A stretch of 23,938 nucleotides of DNA from a virus. The position numbers and the translations under genes were made by a program. Every line of letters starts with the position of its first letter. The stretch's first letter is position 1. The DNA lies in the IMG/VR virus record IMGVR_UViG_3300011013_000096, positions 1 through 23,938 of that record; one strand, written 5' to 3'. Of this stretch, positions 4,884 through 13,160 are shown in pieces. The notes beneath the pieces are model-generated. The model ran no database searches. It saw only the letters and a program-made list of their open reading frames with translations, and had not been told where the DNA came from.

Positions 4884-4988
4884 ATGGACGCTATAGGATT
4901 TGCGGCAATTCTTTGGGTAACACTCGAAATTGCTAAATGGATTTACAAAAAAGAAAACGAACATGCTCGAGAAAACAGAGAGAAATGA
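4884..4988 (+). CDS. 34-aa single-helix membrane micro-protein
   Basis: ATG 4884 follows AAAAACAAAATT, the same leader type as before other genes here. Residues 3-20 (AIGFAAILWVTLEIAKWI) form one membrane-length hydrophobic helix, followed by a strongly charged tail (YKKENEHARENREK). The frame is open further upstream from GTG 4683, but the sequence ahead of 4884 looks non-coding. The next micro-gene overlaps its 3' end by 26 nt in another frame. Size, topology and overlap are reminiscent of nested lysis or spanin-like pairs, but there is no family evidence and it is far from the likely lysis genes. Confidence 0.5.
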   Translation: MDAIGFAAILWVTLEIAKWIYKKENEHARENREK

Positions 4989-5046
4989 AACCATTTTATG
5001 GGTATTGCTTTTCGCAATTGTGATAGTATCAAGATTCATTTGTTGA
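4963..5046 (+). CDS. 27-aa single-helix membrane micro-protein, nested
   Basis: ATG 4963 to TGA 5044-5046, starting inside the previous micro-gene in a different frame. The protein has a charged N-terminus (MLEKTERNE) and a hydrophobic stretch ILWVLLFAIVIVS (11-23), ending RFIC. Two consecutive tiny frames that each encode one clean transmembrane helix are unlikely by chance, but each is short, so confidence is moderate. Function unknown. Confidence 0.4.
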   Translation: MLEKTERNETILWVLLFAIVIVSRFIC

Positions 5047-5089
5047 AAATGAAATCACGCCCACCTGAAAAATAATTCATTTTATTTTA

Positions 5090-5112
5090 TACTTTTGTTG
5101 AAACACGTGTTT
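5090..5112 (+). promoter_or_regulatory. Late promoter box plus 12-bp palindrome before the portal gene
   Basis: TACTTTTG (5090-5097) fits the Bacteroidota -7 box TAnnTTTG; no good TTTG is seen at the -33 position. Directly downstream is the perfect palindrome AAACACGTGTTT (5101-5112), ending 1 nt before the portal ATG at 5114. It would overlap the transcription start and the ribosome landing site, the position of an operator. It starts the structural operon. Confidence 0.5.
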
Positions 5113-5113
5113 A

Positions 5114-6409
5114 ATGGAAGTAAAGGAGAGCCGCCTCAAAAGGTGGTCGAAGGTATTCACAAGAAAGTCCAGCCTAACCCCTATGGGCTTGCAGCCGATT
5201 TCATCATCTGGATCGCTTGTTCGTTTCAGAATCCTTGAGCAATTCCTAAACTATTTCCAAACAGGAAAACACACGGCCGCCAACCTCATGAACACATACA
5301 CCAGCTCACCGCTGGTTTTTTTGGTTGTGAGCAAAATTTCACGAACATCCTCAGCAATTCCAAGGATTGCAGTAAATGAGCAAGACGAGCCAATCGAAAA
5401 CAGCAAGGTTCTGGAAGTTCTCAACAATCCAGGTGGTGGCTTGTCAATGCAGGAATTTTATGAGCAATCTGGTGAAAGCCTTTCTTTATCTGGAAATACA
5501 TTTATCAGATGGATTGAGGGAATTGGGGCAGGTCAAGCAATGGAGGTTTTACGACCTGGCTGCATCGAACCAAAGACCAACAACATTGGTGAAATAACTC
5601 ACTACATTTATGAGCTGCCAGGAGGTAGAAAAATAAGACTTGAGGCCGAGGATGTTCTACACATAAAGACAAGTAACATTGCTCAAAAAGAGAATACAAA
5701 CGAGTCATGGGGTGTTAGTCCGCTGCAGGCTCTTTGGATAGTTGTTAAAGCCTCAGACGAGAAATTCAATGCATCTGCGTCTATATTCAAAAACCGTGGG
5801 ATCATCGGAATACTGACAAACAAATCAGACATTCCAATGCTTCCGCCAGAAAGGGAAAGACTGCAAGATGAGCTTGACAAGGAGATAGGAGGAGCCGACA
5901 GGTTCAACAAAATAAAGATTTCAACAACTGACCTCTCGTACATCCAAACAGGGATGAGCCCATCCGATTTGAAGCTACTCGAGGGAATTGTTGCAGATCT
6001 CAGATTGATTTGCGCAGCATACGGGATGCCATCGGTATTGTTTAACGACAACGAGAAATCAACCTACAACAACATTTCTGAGGCTAAAAAATCAGCTTTC
6101 ACTGACGCTTATTTACCACTAGCTCACAAGCTAGACACAAAAATCGGTGCATTTGTTTCCGGCAAATTAGGTGTAAATGAGTTCATAAAGGCTGACCTCA
6201 CTCAAATTGAAGAAATTCGAAATACAACCAATTCGGTTATGAATGCGATCAACGCATTGGAGCCACGTGTTGCGTCAACTGTTATTGAAGTGATGCGCGT
6301 AAACGATGTTCTTGAAATGGTTGGCTTGGAAGCAATTACCGATGGCGGTGATGTCCAGGTCGCACAATTAAGATCACCACAACCGACTAACAACAACGAA
6401 GATGCCTAA
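5114..6409 (+). CDS. Phage portal protein, HK97 family
   Basis: 431 aa, a normal length for HK97-type portals, which form the dodecameric ring at the capsid vertex for DNA packaging and tail joining. Family landmarks are an N-terminal entry helix region with VFLVVSKISRTSSAIP (about 72-88), LNNPGGGLSMQEFYEQSGESLSLSGNTFI (about 105-133), LPGGRKIRLEAEDVLHIKT (about 168-187), WGVSPLQALW (about 200-209), FKNRGIIGIL, and the late TGMSPSDLKLLEG and YGMPSVLFNDNEKSTYNN blocks. Many portals of this family have the same G-x-S-P-L-x-A and N-x-S segments. The C-terminus is low in order. It is the first gene of the structural operon and overlaps the next gene by 8 nt. Confidence 0.9.
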   Translation: MEVKESRLKRWSKVFTRKSSLTPMGLQPISSSGSLVRFRILEQFLNYFQTGKHTAANLMNTYTSSPLVFLVVSKISRTSSAIPRIAVNEQDEPIENSKVLEVLNNPGGGLSMQEFYEQSGESLSLSGNTFIRWIEGIGAGQAMEVLRPGCIEPKTNNIGEITHYIYELPGGRKIRLEAEDVLHIKTSNIAQKENTNESWGVSPLQALWIVVKASDEKFNASASIFKNRGIIGILTNKSDIPMLPPERERLQDELDKEIGGADRFNKIKISTTDLSYIQTGMSPSDLKLLEGIVADLRLICAAYGMPSVLFNDNEKSTYNNISEAKKSAFTDAYLPLAHKLDTKIGAFVSGKLGVNEFIKADLTQIEEIRNTTNSVMNAINALEPRVASTVIEVMRVNDVLEMVGLEAITDGGDVQVAQLRSPQPTNNNEDA

Positions 6410-6542
6410 AGCACCAGTAAAAAAAACAACAGATCCAATTGATGACCTTGCCAAAAGGGTTGCAAAAATGCCTGATGGCGCAACAAAAAAGGCAATGCTT
6501 AAAGATTTGGAATTGAAGAAATCTAAATCAGTCACAAAATGA
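6402..6542 (+). CDS. 46-aa basic hypothetical protein
   Basis: ATG 6402 overlaps the end of the portal gene by 8 nt, and TGA 6540-6542 overlaps the protease ATG (6539) as ATGA. The product is lysine-rich and helical (begins MPKAPVKKTTDPIDDLAKRV, ends KKSKSVTK). Double overlap with two core genes is strong positional evidence of translation. It could be a small portal or scaffold accessory, but no family was recognised. Confidence 0.65.
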   Translation: MPKAPVKKTTDPIDDLAKRVAKMPDGATKKAMLKDLELKKSKSVTK

Positions 6543-7387
6543 GCGTAGTTTACAAATGTATCGAGCTACCTGGCAAGGAGTTCACAAGCAAACATGCTAT
6601 GTTCAAGGCCATCAAAGCCAAAAAGAACGAAATAATTGGCTTGAAAAAAGCCCAAGTGAAGCACTCCGACAGCCTTCGCTTTGTTGCCGTTCATGGTGTT
6701 GATGCCGAAAAGGGAATAAATGTTCCTGACGGTCACGTGATGGCCGTAATAAATACAACCAAGTACATGGACTCTCACAATGATGTACATTTAAACGGTA
6801 TTTGGAGCAAATCGGTTGAAGATCAACAAGGAAAGATTTATTTCATTGCAGACCACGACCTCAGTGTAAAATCGGTTATTGCATTTCCCAACGATGTTGA
6901 TATGATGGTCAAAAGTATCGACTGGAAGGATTTGGGAGCCGATTTTCCTGGCACCACTCAAGCCTTGATTTTTAAGGTGAGAAAAGAGGACATTGTACTC
7001 GATGCGGCTAAACATATCATTGAGGAAAAGTTGCCGATTGAGCACAGTGTAAGAATGCAATACGTGACAATAAAGTTTGCAGTAAACTCTGATAGTCCTG
7101 ATTTTGCAGAGGAAAAAAAAGAGTGGGATCACACCATTGAACTCGTTGCAAATAAGGATATAGCCATTGAGAATGGTTATTACTGGACTGTATCGGAGGC
7201 AAAAATATTCAAAGAGGGTAGCATGGTACTCGCTGGATCAAACGACGTGACACCGATGTTGTTGTCGTCAAAAAACATTGCGGAGCCGTCTGATGACACT
7301 TTGCACGCTGAGCCGTCTGCTGACACTCAGGAACCCCCAAAACCGAAAAGCTCGGAATTGGATTACATAACACAAAATCTTTATTAA
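6539..7387 (+). CDS. Prohead maturation protease, HK97-type (U35-like)
   Basis: 282 aa. It sits between portal and capsid genes, the usual place of the serine protease that trims the capsid delta domain. Candidate catalytic residues are His106 in FIADHDLS (102-109) and Ser170 in PIEHSVRMQYV (166-176), which stands where the family's S-x-G-F strand is found. The later WTVSEAKIFKEGSMVLAGSNDVTP (216-239) corresponds to the family's E-x-S-L-V-x-x-P-A segment. The Ser/His pairing is by position, not proof. The C-terminal tail (247-282) is low complexity with a repeated EPS(D/A)DT (DNA copies 7283-7300 and 7310-7327) and could be self-cleaved. It starts in an ATGA overlap with the 46-aa gene. Confidence 0.8.
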   Translation: MSVVYKCIELPGKEFTSKHAMFKAIKAKKNEIIGLKKAQVKHSDSLRFVAVHGVDAEKGINVPDGHVMAVINTTKYMDSHNDVHLNGIWSKSVEDQQGKIYFIADHDLSVKSVIAFPNDVDMMVKSIDWKDLGADFPGTTQALIFKVRKEDIVLDAAKHIIEEKLPIEHSVRMQYVTIKFAVNSDSPDFAEEKKEWDHTIELVANKDIAIENGYYWTVSEAKIFKEGSMVLAGSNDVTPMLLSSKNIAEPSDDTLHAEPSADTQEPPKPKSSELDYITQNLY

Positions 7388-7388
7388 A

Positions 7389-8654
7389 ATGAAGACTATT
7401 AAGCAATTTCTTGAGAGCAAAGACATTTCTCAAGAGGATTTCGATGCAATGTCAGCCGAACAAAAAGCGGCATTGTACAACGAACTCAGCAAATTGAATG
7501 CAACGGCTTTCGCTGATTTGCAAGCAAAAGCTGACAAAGTTGAAGCGGTAGAGGCTGCGCTTAAAATAATGGCCGACAATCAAGCTGAGTCGCTGAAAAG
7601 CATCATGCTCACGATTGAAAAGCAAGGGCTTGCTCTTGCCAAGGTTACTAACAAAGAAACGGGCGAGTCTCGTTTAACTGTTAAGAGCCAGATTTCGGAG
7701 AACATGGCTACTATCAAGAACTTAGCCAACAAAGTTGATTCAACTGATGTTGAAATCAAAGCACTCACAAATGTTGCGTCTGTTGACTCTAACACTTGGG
7801 CTTACAACTTACCAGATGTAGGACAGTTAGGTACTCGACAAATCAACATGGAGGAGCTTTTCCCTTCAATCACGATTGGTGGGGTAAACATCAACAAGGC
7901 AATCACTTATTGGGATTGGGATGAGGCTACAATCGCAAGAGCTGCCGACATGGTTGCAGAGGGCGATGTTTTCCCTGAGTCAACCGCAAAATGGAAGCAA
8001 TACACGTTGCCGATCCAAAAAGTTGGTGACACTATCCCTGTGACCGAGGAGTTCATGGAAGATGAGAGCATGTTCGCATCTGAGCTTGAGCTTTTCCTTG
8101 CAACTAACGTTGCATTGAAAGTTGACGATCAAATCGTCAATGGTGATGGAACTGGTAACAACCTTTTAGGTCTTAACGCCTCAATCCCTGCTTACGTACC
8201 TGTTGCGTCTGGAATTCTTGACGCCAGTATTTACGATCTAATCGTGAAGTTGATCGAGGATATTACCACTCTTAGAGGGTCTAAGTATCGACCAAATTTT
8301 GTTGTGATGAACATCGCGGACATCAACAAAATGAAGTTGAAGAAAGACGCGAATAACAACTACGTAATGCCTCCTTTCGTTTCGAGAGATGGAAACGTTG
8401 TTGCTGGAATCACAGTTGTTGAGAACAATGCGCAAACCGCAAACACTCTTGCAATTGGAGATCAGAGATTCGCGAAACTTTACTCTGCGGCTGGGTTCAC
8501 ACTATCGAGAGGTACTGTTGATGCTCAATTCACGTCTGACATGATGACGCTGAAAGTACGTAGACGTATGGCTTTCTTAATCAGAGAAGTTGATAAAACT
8601 GGTTTCCGTCAGGTTACTAGTATTTCTGCAGCTCTTACAACGTTAGCATCGTAA
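7389..8654 (+). CDS. Major capsid protein, HK97 fold
   Basis: 421 aa, starting 1 nt after the protease stop. Residues 1-110 are helical and charged (AEQKAALYNELSKLN, LQAKADKVEAVEAALK), the expected scaffold or delta domain removed by the protease. The mature part begins somewhere after about residue 90-130. Typical HK97-fold segments follow: EGDVFPESTAKW (about 194-205), the strand-turn LPIQKVGDTIPVTEEFMEDESMF (about 209-231), the spine-helix region ELELFLATNVALKVDDQIVNGDGTGNNLLGL, a central FVVMNIADINKMKLKKD helix and the C-terminal VRRRMAFLIREVDKTGFRQVTS. It assembles the icosahedral shell. Cross-linking residues cannot be judged from sequence alone. Confidence 0.92.
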   Translation: MKTIKQFLESKDISQEDFDAMSAEQKAALYNELSKLNATAFADLQAKADKVEAVEAALKIMADNQAESLKSIMLTIEKQGLALAKVTNKETGESRLTVKSQISENMATIKNLANKVDSTDVEIKALTNVASVDSNTWAYNLPDVGQLGTRQINMEELFPSITIGGVNINKAITYWDWDEATIARAADMVAEGDVFPESTAKWKQYTLPIQKVGDTIPVTEEFMEDESMFASELELFLATNVALKVDDQIVNGDGTGNNLLGLNASIPAYVPVASGILDASIYDLIVKLIEDITTLRGSKYRPNFVVMNIADINKMKLKKDANNNYVMPPFVSRDGNVVAGITVVENNAQTANTLAIGDQRFAKLYSAAGFTLSRGTVDAQFTSDMMTLKVRRRMAFLIREVDKTGFRQVTSISAALTTLAS

Positions 8655-8655
8655 G

Positions 8656-8919
8656 ATGAGAACGGTTAAGTTCATAAAGGATTTTGCAACAAAGAAGCAA
8701 GGAGAGTCGTGGAAATGCGACTCTCAACTTTCCTCGCAATTGGTTAGAACTGACAAGGTTGCTGTTTACGATGATGAAGCCCCAAAAGCTGACAAGCCTG
8801 CAAAGGCCAGCGAAGGAGCCAAACCAAAGAAAAGAGCACCTAAGAAAGAAGAACCAAAGGCCGTTGAGAAATCCGAGGAAAAACCAACAGAATCAAAAGA
8901 AAAACCAAGCGATAAATAA
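8656..8919 (+). CDS. 87-aa Lys/Glu/Pro-rich small phage protein
   Basis: ATG 8656 lies 1 nt after the capsid stop. The first 38 residues (VKFIKDFATKKQGESW, then SSQLVRTDKVAVYD) look like the short barrel-like domain of small proteins often encoded just after phage capsids. Residues 43-87 are disordered and repetitive in Lys, Glu, Pro and Ala. It may be a virion-associated or capsid-decorating protein; that is inferred from position. A second frame (8684-8944) overlaps but reads as a shadow of the repetitive DNA. Confidence 0.6.
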   Translation: MRTVKFIKDFATKKQGESWKCDSQLSSQLVRTDKVAVYDDEAPKADKPAKASEGAKPKKRAPKKEEPKAVEKSEEKPTESKEKPSDK

Positions 8920-8922
8920 ATC

Positions 8923-9438
8923 ATGTCAAGATTTGCACAAATAACAGACTTCAAAGTTGAGCCTTTCAAGATACCGTTGAACCCAGTTCAAAGCGCTGAC
9001 TTGCAGGCAATAATTGATGAGGTTGAGGATTATTACATCCCACGATTGTTTGGCAAGGATCTGGCTGACTTATTTATATTGGATTGGGATGCTTTACCCG
9101 TTGGAGCAATTGACCCGAGATTCGTTTTTATTTACAATCCTTTTACCTACCAAGATGGTTCGTTCTTTCTTCAAAGCGAAGGGATTAAAAAAATGATCCA
9201 AGGCATTGTTTATTACAAATACTTACGTGATCGCTTTACAAGAGTAGCCACCACCGGTGGAAAGAAAACTCAAAGCGCAAACGCGAGTAATGTGAGCGGC
9301 ACGCATCACGACATAAACAGGAGGTACAACTCTTCAATCGAAACGTTTCAAGTACTTCAAACATACATGAGCTGTATCGATTCTGGTTTATACCCTGAAT
9401 ATGACGGAATCCATGAACGGTTTAACCATATTTTTTAG
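8923..9438 (+). CDS. Head-tail connector (adaptor) candidate
   Basis: 171 aa. It begins MSRFAQITDFKVEPFKIPLNP and is largely helical, with DLQAIIDEVEDYYIPRLFGKDLADLF (26-51), a Ser/Gly turn, SEGIKKMIQGIVYYKYLRD (84-102) and a polar loop TTGGKKTQSANASN. This order (long first helix, YL/RLFG turn, YF/YY-helix, then an N/S-rich loop) is common to the adaptor-like proteins of Bacteroidota phages, encoded just after the capsid gene. The assignment rests mainly on gene order. The stop TAG 9436-9438 touches the next start. Confidence 0.6.
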   Translation: MSRFAQITDFKVEPFKIPLNPVQSADLQAIIDEVEDYYIPRLFGKDLADLFILDWDALPVGAIDPRFVFIYNPFTYQDGSFFLQSEGIKKMIQGIVYYKYLRDRFTRVATTGGKKTQSANASNVSGTHHDINRRYNSSIETFQVLQTYMSCIDSGLYPEYDGIHERFNHIF

Positions 9439-9440
9439 TG

Positions 9441-10136
9441 ATGGCAAACTTAGTTGACGTTATGAAATACATTCTTGGGCAACTTGACTACACTGTCAAG
9501 GTGAAAAGCATTACGCTCCCAAATGTTTTCGTGTGCGAAACAACTAAGCATTTGACCGTTGGTAATATCATAACTGATGGCGGTGGCCTGGAATACCTGG
9601 TAACCGCTATTGATGTAAACAATTATGTTGAGTTAACACCGACAAATGGAAACACGGTTGATTTTGACAGTGATGTCATGAATTTACCGCCAGTACATTT
9701 GCAACACGGAACCCCTCAAATGGTGAACAATGAGTATCTTGATGCTGAGGTCGATACAGTGGACAAAACCCCATTTATTTGGGTGTACGAGAACACTGAG
9801 AGCGATTTACCAGCAAGAGACTCATCACTTGAGGCCACTTTTGACGTTCGCCTTTTCCTTTTGGCATGGGCAAACGAACCTGAGTGGGTTAATGACCAAC
9901 ACAATGACCTAGCTGTGAAGCCAATGCAGAACCTTTCACAACAGATAATTGACGTTATAAACGCTGATTATTCGTTCAAGAGGGTAAACGGTGGTCGAAC
10001 ACGTCCGAGGTCAAATTTTGGTGTTTATGTCACAAACAATGGCAATGAAAAGGACATCATTGATGAAGACCTGACAGGGGTGGAACTGCGTTTCAATCTC
10101 GAGGCATACGACCTGAGCGGTTGTAATTGCAATTAA
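9441..10136 (+). CDS. Neck or tail-terminator candidate
   Basis: 231 aa from ATG 9441; an in-frame GTG at 9438 overlapping the previous TAG is the alternative start. The N-terminus is helical (VDVMKYILGQLDY), followed by beta-rich repeats (TVGNIITDGGGLEYLVTAIDVNNYVELT) and a helical section (LAVKPMQNLSQQIIDVINADYSF) before a C-terminal strand ending CNCN. Position between the connector and tail tube genes is where head-completion or tail-terminator proteins are encoded. No family recognised, and a neck or tail-joining role is inference. Confidence 0.55.
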   Translation: MANLVDVMKYILGQLDYTVKVKSITLPNVFVCETTKHLTVGNIITDGGGLEYLVTAIDVNNYVELTPTNGNTVDFDSDVMNLPPVHLQHGTPQMVNNEYLDAEVDTVDKTPFIWVYENTESDLPARDSSLEATFDVRLFLLAWANEPEWVNDQHNDLAVKPMQNLSQQIIDVINADYSFKRVNGGRTRPRSNFGVYVTNNGNEKDIIDEDLTGVELRFNLEAYDLSGCNCN

Positions 10137-10168
10137 CTGAATAATTAAACGCTATAAAACAAAATAAA

Positions 10169-11128
10169 ATGAGCGGAATTGAATGTAACTGCGCAAACCC
10201 AACCTTTGGGAACACTGGTTTGCCAGGATGCTCAACAGAGCAAAAGGCTATGGCCTTTCCAGTCCTCATGCCTCGGTATGGTTCGGACGGAACAAGAAAC
10301 ACAATTGATGTGACTAGCACAACGCTAGGAGCTGACTTACTTGCAATGCTTAATGCTGCAGATCCTCGTGATCGAATCTACCCATTGCCAAGAGTTGAAA
10401 ACGCATCTTTCACAAGAACTGACACTCAGTATGATGAGGCGCCAAGTGGAAGAAAGTACAGACTTGATGGCGTTGGAGGTGTTCGAACGTGGGCAATGGA
10501 GCTTTGGGCTAAATCGGCTGTGTCTGGAATGCACCGAGAATTGAAGAAATACGGATGCGTTGAGCTTGATGCTTTTTACGTGGATATTTCTGGTTCAATC
10601 TTCGGAATTAAGGACAATCCAACTGACACTATCATGAAGGGTTACGAGCTTGCAACAGAAACGTTTGACGTTTTTGCTGACTACGCTACCGACACGACTG
10701 TCAGAAAACTCATGATTTCATGGGATTTGGACAGCCAAGTTTGTGAGGAGAACGCTTACGCGATCACCGGCACTGAGCTAGGATATAAAGCCACAACTTT
10801 GAGCGGCCTATTGACTGCAGACCAAGTTGTGACTGAGCCGGCTGATGGAACCGTGAACCAAGTCGTTCGAACAACTTACGGAACAGCGGTAACGCTTGAC
10901 CCTGTTGTTGGATTAGACACGAGTGGTGCGGTATTGGCGTTGTACAATGTTACTCAAGATGTTGCAATGACAGCGCCCACTGGTTGGGCTGCGGTTGCTG
11001 GTTCTGATGGAGAATACACTTTTGCATATTTAACGGCTGAGGCCACGACAAATGATGTGATTCGTGTATCTGTAAGCGGTGCGCCTGGGTACGATGTACA
11101 GGATGCAACGTTTGTTCACACTTTCTAA
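10169..11128 (+). CDS. Major tail (tube) protein candidate with Ig-like C-terminus
   Basis: 319 aa. Residues 1-200 form a beta-rich domain with the strong pattern PRVENASFTRTDTQYDEAPSGRKYRLDGVGGVRTWAMELWAKS, typical of tail-tube sheets, and several Cys near the N-terminus (CNCANPTFGNTGLPGC). Residues about 205-319 (LSGLLTADQVV... AVLALYNVTQDVAMTAPTGW... VIRVSVSGAPGYD) resemble an appended immunoglobulin-like domain, common on tail-tube proteins as a surface decoration. The gene has a 32-nt leader and stands after the neck genes. The MTP call is by position and beta pattern. Confidence 0.65.
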   Translation: MSGIECNCANPTFGNTGLPGCSTEQKAMAFPVLMPRYGSDGTRNTIDVTSTTLGADLLAMLNAADPRDRIYPLPRVENASFTRTDTQYDEAPSGRKYRLDGVGGVRTWAMELWAKSAVSGMHRELKKYGCVELDAFYVDISGSIFGIKDNPTDTIMKGYELATETFDVFADYATDTTVRKLMISWDLDSQVCEENAYAITGTELGYKATTLSGLLTADQVVTEPADGTVNQVVRTTYGTAVTLDPVVGLDTSGAVLALYNVTQDVAMTAPTGWAAVAGSDGEYTFAYLTAEATTNDVIRVSVSGAPGYDVQDATFVHTF

Positions 11129-11131
11129 TCA

Positions 11132-11377
11132 ATGGCAAAGTCAAAAGTCATTGAATTAGCTAGGCAAAAGTACGATGCCGATTGGTTGAGATCTGTACCT
11201 CTCAATAAGGCAATAAACGTGCTGAAAAACTGCCATGACAAAAACCAAGTCACCAACGCCTGGAAACAAGCGAACAGCCTTAGTGTAAGAAATTACAACA
11301 AGGCAGGCGAAAAGGTTGAAGCCAAGGCACCAGCTAAAAAAGCAAGGAAATCACCGACTAAAAAGTCGAGCAAATAG
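11132..11377 (+). CDS. 81-aa hypothetical protein with lysine-rich tail
   Basis: ATG 11132 follows the tail-tube stop after 3 nt. An N-terminal helical domain (KVIELARQKYDADWLRSVPLNKAINVLKN) and an HDKNQVTNAWKQAN helix are followed by a basic tail KAPAKKARKSPTKKSSK. Last gene of this transcript: a terminator starts 7 nt after its stop. It may be a small tail or assembly factor, or a DNA-binding protein because of the tail; not recognised. Confidence 0.6.
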   Translation: MAKSKVIELARQKYDADWLRSVPLNKAINVLKNCHDKNQVTNAWKQANSLSVRNYNKAGEKVEAKAPAKKARKSPTKKSSK

Positions 11378-11384
11378 TAAAATC

Positions 11385-11412
11385 AAGCCCCTCAATTGCG
11401 GGGGGCTTTTTT
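11385..11412 (+). terminator. Rho-independent terminator after the tail-tube gene set
   Basis: AAGCCCC (11385-11391) pairs with GGGGCTT (11402-11408) around a 10-nt loop, followed by a T-run (11407-11412). It ends the 5114-11377 transcript and lies just before the next gene at 11422, whose promoter is not obvious. Confidence 0.85.
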
Positions 11413-11421
11413 AACATCTAA

Positions 11422-12285
11422 ATGGATTATAGAGTCAAAGAGAATTACAAGGTTATCACTTTTCCAAAAGGATTTGAGGAGGAGGATCGTGGCGTGAAAG
11501 GATGCTGCACATGCAAAGAACTTGTTCTTGCCCATCCATCTGACTCAGAAACATTTAAAAACGATTGTACAGGCGTTTATTTAAAGCGATCAGATCCAGG
11601 TGATTTGGTTGCGATCACAATGGAGGACGCTAATGGTGCCACTATCACAAACCTCGGAACGGCCGCTATATTTCCAAACGACTCTGACACTGTTGGTTTT
11701 ATCTACGATTGGCAACAGATATTGAACGCAAACGGGATTGGGTGCTACACCATAAAGGTGAATTTCACAATTGCTGGCGTTACGAGTGGTTACACTCATG
11801 GGATTTATGAGTTGAGACAATTCTCAACAGAATCCTCAAAAGGAACCGTTCGAATAAAGAGCGCGTTCAACACATTTTACCAAAAATTATTGGTTGATTT
11901 CACGGACTCAAATTTTGTTGACTGCGTGAGATTTAACGGCTATTTCGGTGACCGTCAACCAAAGACCGAGATCAACAACATTGTAAGTAAAAACAGGCGA
12001 GTTGAGAAGTCAACAAGGGAGAACGTAAACAACTATTTCCTAAAAACAGACCCGTTGGACATTTGCATCACAAGGCAATTGGTTGACTTTCATTTCTTAA
12101 ACGAGGACGACTGTTTTGTGAGTGACTACAACTACCACAACCACGATTATTTGATACAAGACAAATCGGTTGAGCTTATTGATTCATCCGAGCTAGAATA
12201 CTTTAGAGGCAATAGACTTGCAAAGTTGGAGGCCACTTTTGGAGATAGGAATTTACTAGATAAAAACTTTTATAAAACAAGCTGA
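11422..12285 (+). CDS. Tail or baseplate structural protein candidate
   Basis: 287 aa. The N-terminal part carries CCTCKE (residues 28-33) and an otherwise polar segment; residues 45-140 form a beta-sandwich-like pattern (DPGDLVAITMEDANGATITNLG, YTIKVNFTIAGVTSGYTHGIYELRQF); the C-terminal half has the charged, Tyr/Asn-rich stretch YNYHNHDYLIQDKSVELIDS. Many Cys are spread through the protein. Its stop (TGA) overlaps the next start as TGATG, coupling it to the fibre-like genes. It comes first after the terminator. A baseplate or fibre-attachment role is inferred from context. Confidence 0.5.
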   Translation: MDYRVKENYKVITFPKGFEEEDRGVKGCCTCKELVLAHPSDSETFKNDCTGVYLKRSDPGDLVAITMEDANGATITNLGTAAIFPNDSDTVGFIYDWQQILNANGIGCYTIKVNFTIAGVTSGYTHGIYELRQFSTESSKGTVRIKSAFNTFYQKLLVDFTDSNFVDCVRFNGYFGDRQPKTEINNIVSKNRRVEKSTRENVNNYFLKTDPLDICITRQLVDFHFLNEDDCFVSDYNYHNHDYLIQDKSVELIDSSELEYFRGNRLAKLEATFGDRNLLDKNFYKTS

Positions 12286-13160
12286 TGTCATTCAAATTTG
12301 AAATAATTGAAAGCGCCCTTGTTATAACTGACACGAACACAGGAATTGTTGCTGAGGAGCACCCGAAAAGGGATATGTATTTCGACAACAAAAAACTTGT
12401 TCAGGATAGCATTGTCAAGATTTATGACACCAATGGCGTAAACGAAACGAGTTCGGGGGTTTTTGAGAAACCTCTTTCTGAGTGTCAAGACCCTAACGGC
12501 GTCACATTCACTGACGCAACCCTGCGGGATTTTGCTCGTGAGAACTTGGGAAAAACTAGCGGTGGAGGATCTGGAACGGGTTGGGACGGTCGAGTTGACC
12601 TATACGCCAATCTGCCTACCACCTTGTCAAATCCAGCAATAGGATCAATTTATTTAGTAGAACAACCCACTACCATACTTTTCGGTGCTTACAAAACACG
12701 GCAAAGCGGCCTTTATATAAAAGACCTTGACACCGGAAGTTTAAGCGATTGGCGAAAGTTAAACGTAAAAGTTAATTTCACAGACGCAGAATTTGCCCTG
12801 GTAAATGCTGCAGACAATTCAAAAAGGGCTAAAATTGATTTATCACTTTTAACAACTTCAACAACTTATACTTATCAACACCAGGGCAAAAATGGAATAA
12901 TTGCCCATTTATCAGATCTTAAACCAGATTTCAACGTTGATTTAGACGAATCGGAGGTTTCTGTTTCGAGAGTTTTTGCCGGGGGCAGAACCACTTTTAC
13001 GGTTACACATAGTCTGAACACTATCGATGTAAAACCTGTAGTTTTTAGACTATCGGACGGCAGAAATATCGGCTGGAGGATAGAAAGAACAGGAGTTAAC
13101 ACTGTTGATGTATCAAGAAACGGCAACATTGCAAACGGTTTATTTAGATTAGTAATATAA
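12285..13160 (+). CDS. Tail fibre or appendage protein candidate
   Basis: 291 aa. The N-terminal domain (1-90) has strands (FKFEIIESALVITDTNTGIVAEEHPKRD). A glycine-rich linker, TSGGGSGTG (about 91-98), leads into VDLYANLPTTLSNPAIGSIYLVEQPT and LYIKDLDTGSLSDWRKLN, a pattern common in phage tip and fibre proteins. The C-terminus (FTVTHSLNTIDVKPVVFRLSDGRNIGWR) is beta-rich. Linker plus terminal domains suit a modular adhesion protein. It overlaps the previous and next genes at their start and stop codons. Confidence 0.6.
   Translation: MSFKFEIIESALVITDTNTGIVAEEHPKRDMYFDNKKLVQDSIVKIYDTNGVNETSSGVFEKPLSECQDPNGVTFTDATLRDFARENLGKTSGGGSGTGWDGRVDLYANLPTTLSNPAIGSIYLVEQPTTILFGAYKTRQSGLYIKDLDTGSLSDWRKLNVKVNFTDAEFALVNAADNSKRAKIDLSLLTTSTTYTYQHQGKNGIIAHLSDLKPDFNVDLDESEVSVSRVFAGGRTTFTVTHSLNTIDVKPVVFRLSDGRNIGWRIERTGVNTVDVSRNGNIANGLFRLVI

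Noticed and set aside
4683-4988. 101-codon frame from GTG 4683
   Set aside because: The first two thirds show no domain or usual start leader and cross a run of hairpins. Only the part from ATG 4884 is kept.
8684-8944. Overlapping + frame of 86 codons over the Lys/Glu/Pro-rich gene
   Set aside because: It mirrors the repetitive DNA and has no start signal; the 8656 frame couples directly to the capsid stop.
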